NCBI GenBank assembly: GCA_963693305.1
Contig: OY855915.1
Span: 4,473,107-4,537,106 of the forward strand
DNA length: 64,000 nt
Direction of reading: 5' to 3'
Origin: Meandrina meandrites
Lineage: Eukaryota > Cnidaria > Anthozoa > Scleractinia > Meandrinidae
Shown here piece by piece: positions 24,601 through 38,400 of the stretch. Below the pieces are notes generated by a model that did not search any database, was not told the DNA's origin, and saw only the letters and a list, made by a program, of their open reading frames with translations. The stretch's first letter is position 1; every line of letters starts with the position of its first letter. Both the position numbers and the translations under genes were made by a program.

Positions 24601-27600
24601 GTTTTCATTGGTAACATTTAAGCGCGCGCATATTATTCAAATTTAAATTTTGTCACGCGTAAATGTTTGTGGCGCAAGCAATAAAGGAGGGATTTTGGAT
24701 TTTGCATTGAATCGGTTGTTGGTTTTATTTGTGGACCATTTAATCGTTTTATTTCGGAATTTCGGAAAACGGATCGGACTTTTGTTGTGTGTTCGGAAAT
24801 CGCCTGAACACACACATATTCACTGTTATCTGATGAATGAGTTGCTAACATTTTCTCTGACATAATGACACCTTGATATGTTAATAATTAACTTTAATAT
24901 TAACAGCAAAATTTTACCCAGTTTAAGTTTTTCTTGTAGCCAACTTTAAGGATATTAATTTTAAGATCTTTATTTAAGGATCTTAATTAAAAGATCTTAA
25001 TTAAAGGATCCTAATTTTAGGATCTTTATTGAAGGATCCTAATTTAAGGGTCTTAATTTAAAGATCTTAATTCAGGATTCTTAAATAAAGGATCTTAATT
25101 AAAGGATCCAAACTTAAAAGATCCTGATTTAGGGATCTTAATTTAAGGATCCTAATTTAAGGATCTTAAGGATTTAAGGATCCTAATTTAAGGGTCTTAA
25201 TTAAAAGGTAAGGTAAGGTAAGGTCAACTTTATTTAGGCAGGGTGGCCCAGTCAGCACTTGGCTGGTATCAAAAGGGGCCCTGCGTAAATTAAGACTACA
25301 TTAAATATCTATATATAAAAATTTATATTTACAATATAAAAAAACGGGTAAAAAGCGCTTAAAAAATACAAATGAAATATAATTATTTTAAAAATTAAAA
25401 ATAAAAACTACTCTCTAACATAAAGTCTAAGAAGATTTTTAAAAATGGGGAGCGATGTTGCTTCTTTTATTGTAGTGGGTAAATTATTAAAATGAAGCGC
25501 ACCAGAGTATCTGAAAGTCCTTTTCCCTAGCGTTAACTTGGGTTTCGGCAAGTGCATGTCGTTCCTTTTCCTCGTGTTGTAAGAATGAACGTTGCAATTT
25601 CTAATAAAGTAATCCGACAAATATGGAGGAGCTAAATTATTTAAACATTTAAAAACTAAAATGCATTTGTGGGCTTTTCTTTGGGTTTCCAAATCCACCC
25701 ACCCTAACATTTTAAAAGATCCTTCGGTTGTTGCCCTCCTTAGTATAATGCGTGCTGCTCTGTTTTGCAGACGTTGCAAGCTGTTACTGCAACCGATTGA
25801 CAGCCCATCCCATACCGTGTTAGTGTAATCAAAAATCGGCTGAACTAAACAATTATACACGCATTTAGCAGCTTTTAGAGTAAGGTAGGGTCGTATGCGG
25901 GACAGCAGGCCGAGACGTTTTCTTACTCTCTTACAAATCAATTCTACATGTTCGTTCCATGAAAGATTCTCATCTAGTGTTACCCCTAAGTAACAGAAGC
26001 TTGATACTCTGTCAATGTTTTTCCCATGAAGCTCTATTTTATAGTCTGGACAGTGTTCTAGTTTTTGCCTAGTTCCAAACAGCATCCATTTAGTTTTACT
26101 CTGATTGAGTATCAACCTGTTGCTTACTAACCATTTCTCAACATTGGTAAGATCATTTTGAAGAACCTGCTTGATGACATCTGGACAGGAATCAGAGAAA
26201 TATATAACAGTATCGTCGGCATACATGCCTATTGATGACTTCAGTAGACTTTGCGGGAGATCATTGATGTATATCACAAATAGTATCGGGCCCAGTATGG
26301 ATCCTTGGGGAACCCCATAACCAATAGTTAAGCTCGATGATTCGTCTTGGTTGTATTTGACCTTCTGGGATCGAGCTGTAAGGTAGTCTTCGAACCATTT
26401 CAAACTTTTCCCTCTAATTCCATAATGTTCTAGTTTGTGGAGCAAGCAGAGGTGGTCAACGAGGTCGAACGCTTTTTTTAGGTCTATAAATTAAATAGAC
26501 CCGGTAATCATCTGTTTATCCATTTGTTCTAAAATGTGATCAACAAAGTGTACAGTGGCTGTTTCAGTGGAGTGTTTCTTACGGAATCCTGATTGATGCA
26601 CTGACAAGGAATTGTTTCTGATTAGAAATGCTACAAGCTGTGATTGAATTGCTCGTTCCATTACTTTAGAAATCAACGGAAGGACTGAAATCGGACGATA
26701 ATTATTTGGGTCGCTCTTATCGCCAGATTTGTATATTGGAGTTACCTTCGCAGTTTTCCATTCAGATGGTATCATACAGGTAGAAATTGTTAAATTTATG
26801 AGGTAGGCGACTGGTATAGATATTTCATTTGCTGCATCTTTCAGTAATCGAGCAGGAATTCCATCGAGGCCAGTAGCTTTAGTTGACTTCATTTTGAGCA
26901 ATTCTTTTTGAACAAATCCGGATGACACCTCTTCGAGGACAAAGTCTTGTTCAACTCTAGTTGACATAACTTTTGGCAGAGTACAACGCTCAAAATGGCT
27001 GCTCAGAGAGTTTGCGATTGATGTAAAAAAGCCATTGAATCTTGAGGCTGTAAGACCATCACTGCTTGAAGGTACTGATTTGATTTTTTGGGGGACGATT
27101 TTATGCAAAGTTCGCCACATCACCTTTGGGTCTTTTTCATCCGCCAGTTGATTTGCATAATAGTCAATTTTTTCTTTACGCATTCTTGTGTTCATGGTGT
27201 TGCGTAACCGCCTCTAATTGCTCCAATGTTGTTCTTTGTTTGTACTTAGGGCCTTTTTGTGGTGGTAATCACGCTCTTGCATAAGTTTCTTTAGATCGCT
27301 TGTTAACCACGGCACTGAATATCCACGGGCGCGACGCGTAACAATGGGTGCGTGTTTGTCGGCAGCTGTTAGAAAAAGGTCTTTAAAGGCGTTCCAACTT
27401 CCCTCTGGTGTTTCTTCGAGTTCGATGATTCCCCATGGGATGTGTTTTAGGTCGTCACGGAACAATGCTGGATTATAATGTTTATAATTTCTCGTTTCAA
27501 TAATTTTTGGTGGAGGGCGTTTCATCCTGTGTAGTTTTCTTACCCCAAAAATAGCACTATGGTCAGAAAAACCAACTGGTACAACACCGGCGAAATAAAG

Positions 27601-30600
27601 TTCTGGCCTTGAGGTGAAAAATAAATCAATTAAAGTTCTGGTGTGCTGCGTTACTCTTGTAAATCCTTTGATTAACTGTTTTAGGCAAAAATGACTTGGT
27701 TATCTGTTGAAGGTGTTTATAAGATGTTGTTGTTTTGGAGAAATCAACATTTAAGTTCCCCATGAGTACCGTTTCTGCACCGATACTCTTAAGGTTGTTT
27801 AAAGGATCCTAATTTAAGGATCCTAATTGCAGGACCTTAATTTAAGGATCCTAATTAAAGAATCCTAATTTAAAGCATCTTAATTAAAGGATCCTAATTT
27901 AAGGATCTTAATTTAAGGATCTTAATTAAGGATGTTAAATAAAACCTCTTAATTAAAGGATCTTAATTTAAGAATCTTAATTAAAAGATCTTACTTAAAG
28001 GATCCTAAGATTTAAGGATCTTAATAAAGGATCTTAAATAAAGGATCTTAATTAAATGATCCTAATTTAAAGGATCTTAATTAAAGGATCTTAATTTAAA
28101 GGATCTTTATTTAAATATCCTAATTAAAGGACCCTAATTAAAGCATCCTAATTTTAGGATCTTTATTGAAGGATCTTAATTTAAGGGATCCTAATTTAAG
28201 GATCTTAATTTAAGAATCCTAATTTAAGGATCTTAATAAAAGGATCCTAATTACAGGATCTTAATTTAAGGATCTTACTTAAAGGATCCTAATTTAAAGC
28301 ATCTTAATTTAAGGATCCTAATTTAAGGATATTAATTTAAGGATCTTAATTAACGATGTTAAATAAAGTATCTTAATTACAGGATCTTAATTTAAGAATC
28401 TTAATTAAAAGATCTTAATTAAAGGATCCTAAGATTTAAGGATCTTAATAAAGGATCTTAAACAAAAGATCCTAATTAAAAAATCCTCAATTAAAGGATC
28501 CTAATTTAAGGATCTTAATTTAAGGATCCTAACCTGATGTAAGGATCTTAATTAAAGGATTTAATTAAAGGATCCTAATTTAAGGCTCTTAATTAAAGAA
28601 CCCTAATTTAAAGGATCCTAATTAAAGGATCTTAATTTAAGGATCCTAATTTAAGGATCTTAATCAAAGGAACTTAATTTAAATATCTTAATTAAAGAAT
28701 TTAATTTAAGGATCCTAATTTCAAGATCTTAATTAAAAAATCTTAATTTAAGGATCCTAATTTAAGGATCTTAATCAAAGGAACTTAATTTAAATATCTT
28801 AATTAAAGAATTTAATTTAAGGATCCTAATTTCAAGATCTTAATTAAAAAATCTTAATTTAAGGATCTTAATTGAAGGATCCTAACTTAGGGAACTTAAT
28901 TGAAGGATCCTAATTTAAGGATCTTAATTAAAGGATTTAATTAACGGATCCTAATTTAAGGCTCTTAATTAAAGAATCCTAATTTAAAGGATCCTAATTA
29001 AAGGATCTTAATTAAAAAGTCTTAATTTAAGGATCTTAATTGAAGGATCCTAACTTAATTGAAGGATCCTAATTTAAGGATCTTAATTAAAGGATCCTAA
29101 CTTAAGGATCCTAATTCAAGAATCTTAATTACAGGATTTTAATTTAAGAATCTTAATTAAAAGATCTTAATTAAAGGATCCTAAGATTTAAGAATCTTAA
29201 TAAACAATCTTAAATAAAGGATCTTAATTACATGATCCTAATCTAAAGGATCTTAATTTAAGGATCTTTATTTAAATATCTTAATTTAAGGATCTTAATT
29301 AAAGAATCCTAATTCAAAGATCTTAAATTAAAGATCTTAATTAAGAATCTTAAATAAAAGATCCTAATTAAAAAATCATCATTTAAAGAATCCTAATTTA
29401 AGGATCTTAATTTAAGGATCCCAACTTAATGTAAGGATCTTAATTAAAGGATCCTGATTAAAGGATCTTAATTTAAATATCTTAATTAAAGAATTTAATT
29501 TAAGGATCCTAATTTAAAGATCTTAATTAAAAAAATTAAATAAAAAAATTAATTTAATAAATTTAAGGATCTTAATTAAAGGATCCTAATTGAAGGATCT
29601 TAATTGAAGGATCTTAATTAAAGGATCCTATCTTAGGGATCCTAATTTAAGGATCTTAATAAAAGGATCTTAATTTAAGGATCCTAATTTAAGGATCTTA
29701 ATTAAAGGATCGTAATTTAAGGATCCTATCTTAGGGATCCTAATTTAAGGATCTTAATAAAAGGATCTTAATTTAAGGATCCTAATTTAAGGATCTTAAT
29801 TAAAGGATCCTAATTTAAGGATCTTAATTAAAGGATCCTAATTTAAGGATCTAAATTTAAGGATCTTAACTAAAGGATCTTAATTAAAGGATCCTAATTT
29901 AAAGGATCCTAATTTAAGGGCCTTAGTTTAAAGATCCTAATTTAAGGATCTTAATTAAAGGATTTAATTAAAGGATCCTAATTTAAAGATCTTAATTAAA
30001 GGATCTTCATATAAGGATCTTATTTTAAAGGATGCTAATTTAAGGATCTTAACAAAAGGATCCTAATTTGAAGCATCTTAATTTAAGGATTCTAATTTAA
30101 GGATCTTAATTTAAGGATCTTAATTACAGGATCTTAATTTAAGAATCTTAATTAAAAGAAGACTATAAAAAAGCAGAAACCGATACAACGTAGAAAGGTT
30201 TTAAATTTGTGTACTATATTTCGGCTGGCCAAACCAGCCTTCTTCAGGTACAATGGGAAATTACATTGGGAAGGGTTTTATATGTAGTGATTGCGGTATT
30301 TTGCGTAATACCGGAAATACGTAAAGGTAATGAAATTGACAGTGTAGAATGAAATAAAAATAAAGTAAAATAAACTAAAAATAATAAAATAGCTGATAAT
30401 ACAGTACAGATAAATAAATCAGTATGTTTCTTCGCGAATGTTAAGACCTTCGGGATCAATTGTCCTGCCTTTTAAGATTAAAAAGGCTTCCCTGGCCTTA
30501 CGGATTGAGTCCCTGTTTGAAAAGACTTTTTCGATGGGGATTAGTTGTATGTCATTAGCAGTGTGGTTAGGAGAGGATAGGAAATGTTGCGCAACTGTGG

Positions 30601-33600
30601 TAGGTTTAGATTTAGTGTTAGGGTTATCTATGGTACGGCGGTGTTCATTAAAACGGTCTTTTAAACGTCGTTTAGTCTCTCCTATGTATTGTAAATTACA
30701 GCGGTTACATTGAATCATGTAGATGAGGTTTTTAGTGTCACAGGTCAAGTTAGAATTAATGTGGCGCGTTTCATTAGTAGAAAAGAAGGTATATGTAGTA
30801 AGGCCGTCAGAAATGTAGGGGCAAGTGGCGCAGTTTTTTCCACAACGGAAAGAACCGGAAGGGAGTTGGGGATGGGGATTAGTAGAATTAGAAGGAAGTT
30901 TGGCTGTAACAAGTAAGTCACGAAGGTTAGGAGAACGCCTGAAGGCAACAACAGGCAACTGTTGCTGAAAAACGTTTTTGCAGCGGTTAGAGGAGAGCAG
31001 TAAATGATAATGTTTTTTGATGATGTAAGAAATGCGAGGAAGTGATGGATTAAAAGTCGTTATAAATGGTATACGTGTAGGTTTGTTGCCGTCTTTGGTT
31101 TGTAGAGCGAGTCTGCGGGGGATGTCGGCTGCGCGTTGTATTTGTTTAGTGACAAGGTTGCGGTTGTAACCTCGTTTGAGGAGGTATGTAGTAAGTTGAG
31201 CAGCTCGAGTGTTGAACGTTTCGTCAGTAGAACAAATACGTCGTAAACGGAGTGCTAGGCTGAAAGGAATGGCTTTTTTAGTATGAAGGGGATGGCAAGA
31301 AGAATAAAGTAGATGTTGGTGTTTGTCAGTAGGTTTCGTATAGAGGTCAGTACAAATGTTACCGTCGTTAGTTAAAGAGACATTGACGTCAAGAAAAGGC
31401 ACGTTAGTGGCGGAGTGTGAGCTGGTGAATTTAATGGTAGGGTGAATGCTGTTCAAATAATCGACGAAAATTTTTAGGTTATCCAGACCTTCAGTCCAGA
31501 TCATAAAAATATCATCGATATATCTAAACCAAATGTGGGGTTGAAATGGGGCATTTTTCAAAGCGTTGGCCTCGAAAAAACCCAGGAAAAGGTTAGCAAA
31601 AGAAGGGGCCATTTTAGTACCCATGGCTGTGCCGTGGATTTGAAGGTAGTGGTTATCATTAAAAGATAAATTATTCATGGTTAGAATCATGCGAATGAGG
31701 TCACAGAGTGTGCCAGTGGGAATGGTATTATGAGAGGAAGTACGTAGAAAATGGTCACAAGCATTAATACCTTCATTATGTGGAATATTAGTGTATAGTG
31801 AAGAAACATCGAGTGTGACTAATAAAGAATTGGCGGGTAAATTACTAATGGTAAGGAGTTTGTTAAGGAAGTCGTTAGTGTCTTTAACAAAGGATGGAAG
31901 TTTATGAACCAAAGGTTGAAGGTGGTAGTCAACGAAGTGGGATATGCGTTCAGTGGGATGGCTATTAGATGAGACAATGGGGCGTCCTGGATTGCCGGGT
32001 TTGTGTATTTTGGGAAGGATGTAAAATCGTCCTGGTTTTACGTCAGTCTGAATAAGGTATTGTTTGGTTTTGTCGTTAATAAGTTTGTCTTTGTACATTC
32101 TGTTTACATAAAAGGTTACACGGTTTTGTATGTCCGCAGTGATGTCTTCGTTTAAACGTCGGTAGAATTTGGTGTCAGAAAGTTGTCTGTTGCATTCGTC
32201 GATGTACCAAGTTTTGTCCATAACGACAGTACCGGAACCTTTGTCTTACCGGAACCTTTGTCCATAACTGTCGTTATGGACAAAACTTGGTACATCGACG
32301 AATGCAACAGACAACTTTCTGACACCAAATTCTACCGACGTTTAAACGAAGACATCACTGCGGACATACAAAACCGTGTAACCTTTTATGTAAACAGAAT
32401 GTACAAAGACAAACTTATTAACGACAAAACCAAACAATACCTTATTCAGACTGACGTAAAACCAGGACGATTTTACATCCTTCCCAAAATACACAAACCC
32501 GGCAATCCAGGACGCCCCATTGTCTCATCTAATAGCCATCCCACTGAACGCATATCCCACTTCGTTGACTACCACCTTCAACCTTTGGTTCATAAACTTC
32601 CATCCTTTGTTAAAGACACTAACGACTTCCTTAACAAACTCCTTACCATTAGTAATTTACCCGCCAATTCTTTATTAGTCACACTCGATGTTTCTTCACT
32701 ATACACTAATATTCCACATAATGAAGGTATTAATGCTTGTGACCATTTTCTACGTACTTCCTCTCATAATACCATTCCCACTGGCACACTCTGTGACCTC
32801 ATTCGCATGATTCTAACCATGAATAATTTATCTTTTAATGATAACCACTACCTTCAAATCCACGGCACAGCCATGGGTACTAAAATGGCCCCTTCTTTTG
32901 CTAACCTTTTCCTGGGTTTTTTCGAGGCCAACGCTTTGAAAAATGCCCCATTTCAACCCCACATTTGGTTTAGATATATCGATGATATTTTTATGATCTG
33001 GACTGAAGGTCTGGATAACCTAAAAATTTTCGTCGATTATTTGAACAGCATTCACCCTACCATTAAATTCACCAGCTCACACTCCGCCACTAACGTGCCT
33101 TTTCTTGACGTCAATGTCTCTTTAACTAACGACGGTAACATTTGTACTGACCTCTATACGAAACCTACTGACAAACACCAACATCTACTTTATTCTTCTT
33201 GCCATCCCCTTCATACTAAAAAAGCCATTCCTTTCAGCCTAGCACTCCGTTTACGACGTATTTGTTCTACTGACGAAACGTTCAACACTCGAGCTGCTCA
33301 ACTTACTACATACCTCCTCAAACGAGGTTACAACCGCAACCTTGTCACTAAACAAATACAACGCGCAGCCGACATCCCCCGCAGACTCGCTCTACAAACC
33401 AAAGACGGCAACAAACCTACACGTATACCATTTATAACGACTTTTAATCCATCACTTCCTCGCATTTCTTACATCATCAAAAAACATTATCATTTACTGC
33501 TCTCCTCTAACCGCTGCAAAAACGTTTTTCAGCAACAGTTGCCTGTTGTTGCCTTCAGGCGTTCTCCTAACCTTCGTGACTTACTTGTTACAGCCAAACT

Positions 33601-35447
33601 TCCTTCTAATTCTACTAATCCCCATCCCCAACTCCCTTCCGGTTCTTTCCGTTGTGGAAAAAACTGCGCCACTTGCCCCTACATTTCTGACGGCCTTACT
33701 ACATATACCTTCTTTTCTACTAATGAAACGCGCCACATTAATTCTAACTTGACCTGTGACACTAAAAACCTCATCTACATGATTCAATGTAACCGCTGTA
33801 ATTTACAATACATAGGAGAGACTAAACGACGTTTAAAAGACCGTTTTAATGAACACCGCCGTACCATAGATAACCCTAACACTAAATCTAAACCTACCAC
33901 AGTTGCGCAACATTTCCTATCCTCTCCTAACCACACTGCTAATGACATGCAACTAATCCCCATCGAAAAAGTCTTTTCAAACAGGGACTCAATCCGTAAG
34001 GCCAGGGAAGCCTTTTTAATCTTAAAAGGCAGGACAATTGATCCCGAAGGTCTTAACATTCGCGAAGAAACATACTGATTTATTTATCTGTACTGTATTA
34101 TCAGCTATTTTATTATTTTTAGTTTATTTTACTTTATTTTTATTTCATTCTACACTGTCAATTTCATTACCTTTACGTATTTCCGGTATTACGCAAAATA
34201 CCGCAATCACTACATATAAAACCCTTCCCAATGTAATTTCCCATTGTACCTGAAGAAGGCTGGTTTGGCCAGCCGAAATATAGTACACAAATTTAAAACC
34301 TTTCTACGTTGTATCGGTTTCTGCTTTTTTATAGTCTTCATTTTTCTATTTTAAACCGATCAGATCATTATTGATCCAACGTATACCAGTAGGATCATCG
34401 TCCACGGTTGCTTGCTTGTTTAAACATTTTTAATTAAAAGGTCTTAATTAAAGGATCCTAAGATTTAAGGATCTTAATAAAGGATCTTAAATAAACGATC
34501 TTAATTAAAGAATCCTAATTCAAAGATCTTAAATTAAAGATCTTAATTAAGAATCTTAAATAAAAGATCCTAATTAAAAAATCTTCATTTAAAGAATCCT
34601 AATTTAAGGATCTTAATTTAAGGATCCCAACTTAATGTAAGGATCTTAATTAAGGACGGTGCCTACTTTTGTTACTGCGCACATCTTCTGCGCATCACGC
34701 AAGGCATCGATCGCACTAGACGCGCGCGCTTAGGGAATTTGCTCGCTCAAAATGACGAATTCAACTTCGCGACCAAGCGCGCGACTAAAATGCAAGAAAA
34801 TTTCGGTTGCAACGAAATCCAGTTAATGGACATACTAAACCAGGAACAGCGAAAGAGTAACATATCAGTAAGCCCTAAACGCTTATCGATAAAAATGGGT
34901 CACATTTAACAGTCTGAAACAAATCGCTAATCGCTCAAACGTAATCAGCAAACTGCTAACTACATATGGCGTAGTGCACGCGTGAAAAATTGCGCGAGAA
35001 GCAAATATTTAACTCTCTAGGGAGGAGATAGGAAAAGTGTAACTGACCTCAAAAGCGATTCCATACAACTCGTATAACTTTTAAAAACGCGTGGTGACCC
35101 ATACTTTTTATTTTATAAAATGGAAGTGGTAAGTCTATAGAACGCATGATTAATTTTTCGTTCAATGCAAAAATTGTTTAGGCTGTTTCACTGGCCTTGC
35201 AAGAGAGAGCTGTTAGAGTCAAAAATGGCTCAAGTGCACTCGTTTTGTTAATAAAAACGTGGTTCACGCAGTTTCAAAGATAGCATTTGTTAGTTATTTT
35301 TAAGATCGTTATATTTAATGTTGATTTTGTTCATGAAAAACCAAATTCAAAGGTAATTTGTAAGGAAATTTCATTTCCTTTTACGTTTTTTGAAAATGCC
35401 ACGTCAGCACTTCTTTCAAGATTTCAAACCTAATTATCTCGAAAATT

Positions 35448-35480
<33 letters not shown>

Positions 35481-38400
35481 TAATAGCCCTTGGTGACATC
35501 TACTTCCCTTGCATAGTCATTGGCCGGGCAAAAATACCTCGCTATTAGTAGGCACCGTCCTTAAAGGATCCTAATTAAAGGATCTTAATTTAAGTATCTT
35601 AATTAAAGAATTTAATTTAAGGATCCTAATTTAAAGATCTTAATTAAAAAAATTAAATAAAAAAATTAATTTAATAAATTTAAGGATCTTAATTAAAGGA
35701 TCCTAATTGAAGGATCTTAATTTAAGGATCTTAATTAAAGGATCCTATCTTAGGGATCCTAATTTAAGGATCTTAATAAAAGGATCTTAATTTAAGGATC
35801 CTAATTTAAGGATCTTAATTAAAGGATCCTAATTTAAGGATCTTAATTTAAGGATCTTAACTAAAGGATCCTAATTAAAGGATCCTAATTTAAAGGATCC
35901 TAATTTAAGGGCCTTAATTTAAAGATCCTAATTTAAGGATCTTAATTAAAGGATTTAATTAAAGGATCCTAATTTAAAGATCTTAATTAAAGGATCTTCT
36001 TATAAGGATCTTATTTTAAAGGATGCTAATTTAAGGATCTTAACTAAAGGATCCTAATTTGAAGCATCTTAATTTAAGGATTCTAATTTAAGGATCTTAA
36101 TTTAAGGATCTTAATTACAGGATCTTAATTTAAGAATCTTAATTAAAAGGCCTTAATTAAAGGATCCTAAGATTTAAGGATCTTAATAAAGGATCTTAAA
36201 TAAACGATCTTAATTAAATGATCCTAATTTAAAGGATCTTAATTTAAGGATCGTTATTTAAACATCTTAATTAAAGGTTCCTAATTAAAGCATCCTAATT
36301 TTAGGATCTGTATTGAAGGATCTTAATTTAAGGATCTTAATTAAAGGATTCATATTTAAGGATTTTAATTAAAGGATCCTAATTTAAGGGTCTAACTTTA
36401 AGGATCTTAATTAAATGATCCTAATTTAGGGATCTTAATTTTTAAATACTTAAAAGTATCTTAATTTAAGGATCTCAATTAAAGGATCCTAATTAAAGGA
36501 TCTTAATTTAAAGATCTTAATGAAGGATCTTAAATAAAGGATCCTAATTAAAGGATCCTCATTTAAAGGATCCTAATTTAAGCATCTTAATTTAAGGATC
36601 CTAATTTAAGGATGTTAATTAAAAGATCTTAATTAAAGGAACTAACCTTTGAGGACCTTAAAAAGGGATCTTAAATAAAGGATCTTAATTAAATGATCCT
36701 AATTTAAAGGATCTTAATTAAAGGATCCTAATTTTAGGATCTTTATTGAAGGATCTTAATTGAAGGATCCTAATTTAAGGATCTTAAGGATTTAAGAATC
36801 CTAATTTAAGGATCTTATTTAAAGATCTTAATAAAGGATCTTAAATAAAGGATGTTAATTAAAGGATCCTACTTTAAAGGATCTTAATTAAAGGATCTTT
36901 AAAGGTCTTTATTTAAGGATCTTTATTTAAGAATCCTAATTAAAGGATCCTTAAATTTAAGGATCTTGATTTAAGGATCCTAATTTAAGGATCTTAATTA
37001 AAGGATCATAATTTAAGGATCTTAATTTTAGAGTCTTAATTAAGGATCTTAAATAAAGGATCTTAATTAAAGGATATTAATTTAAGGGTCCTAATTTAAG
37101 GATCTTAATTAAAGGATCATTATTTAAGGATCTTAATTTTAGAGTCTTAATTAAGGATCTTAAATAAAGGATCTTAATTAAAGGATATTAATTTTAGGAT
37201 CTTAATTTAAGGATCTTAATTTAAAGATCTTGATTTAAGGATCTTAATTTAAGGATCTAAATTTAAGGATGTTAAACTAGTGATAATTAGAAATTAGAGG
37301 AGTGGGTTCCACCCATGTTAAGATAAGATAAAATAAGGTAACCACAGTAACATTGATCAACCCTGCACCGCCGTTTCAGATCACTTCACTCTTCCGGGCC
37401 ATTTGTTTATCAACGTAGAACAAATTTAATCCCTTTGTTCAAGCATCGTTTCAAATATTGTAACCGTCTATTTCCATTCTTACTTAGCTTTTTCAGCCCC
37501 TGAATAAGATATGTTTTGTCTAACCGAAATATTGGGCAATAATATTTAATTTGTTTTTTAGCTGTCCGATCAGCCTTGCATCAAGTTTAACGTTATTGAT
37601 TAGCCAACCGTCACATACCAAGATACATAGAAAGACACATAGAACGAGTTTCGCTGGCGCGTTCACAGGACAAAGACGGGACCACACGCCACCACAAGAT
37701 TAGGATGCCTTCTCCTACCGTCGGATGTATAATGAGCCGATTTAAGGATTGCAAATGTCTGAATTAAAGATGTTAAATTAGCTGATTTAAGGATGTTAGC
37801 TGATTTAAGAATGTTAAATTAGCCTATTTAAGGATTTTAAATTAAGGTGAGGGTACACCCGATTTTGAGTGAAATTTTAAGAGATTTAAAGGGGCACTGT
37901 CACGAGTATAACTTCAAAAATTCAACAGCCCAGCCCATGTTTACCTCTTAACAGTGGAAACCTCTTAACAGTGGTCAAGTTTTCTTAAAATTACTATACC
38001 AGTGTTCAGTGAAGCTAAATATAGAGTGATATCACCGTGATATCGTCGGGAGCTTTTGATCTCAACTTGAAAAAGTCAGCCTGACTTTTTCAAGTTCTGT
38101 CCTTGTGGTTTGCAAAAATTGATGAAAACTATTAACGGTCACCCACTTCTTTAAACAATTTGCTAGACATCCTTTCCTTTACGTTCTAGGAGCATTTCCT
38201 GCATGGTTGAAAATACTTAGTCATACATTTTGGTGCCATTTTACTAAAAAAGTCAAGAAATGCCCGTGACTGTGCCCCTTTAAGGAAGGGATAGAAGAAA
38301 GAAAATCATTTTTGAAACACCATCAGACAGTTGACCCCCACGCAAGAGCACCCCAGGTTGTCAGGGGACTGTTTGGGTCTCCATATACTAATTTTTAACT

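Noticed and set aside
24828..24850. Hammerhead ribozyme core (CTGATGA)
   Set aside because: No matching GAAA and stem arrangement follows; also checked near Penelope ends without success.
24935..37280. CRISPR-like array
   Set aside because: The units are contiguous 14-mers without unique spacers, in a eukaryotic setting.
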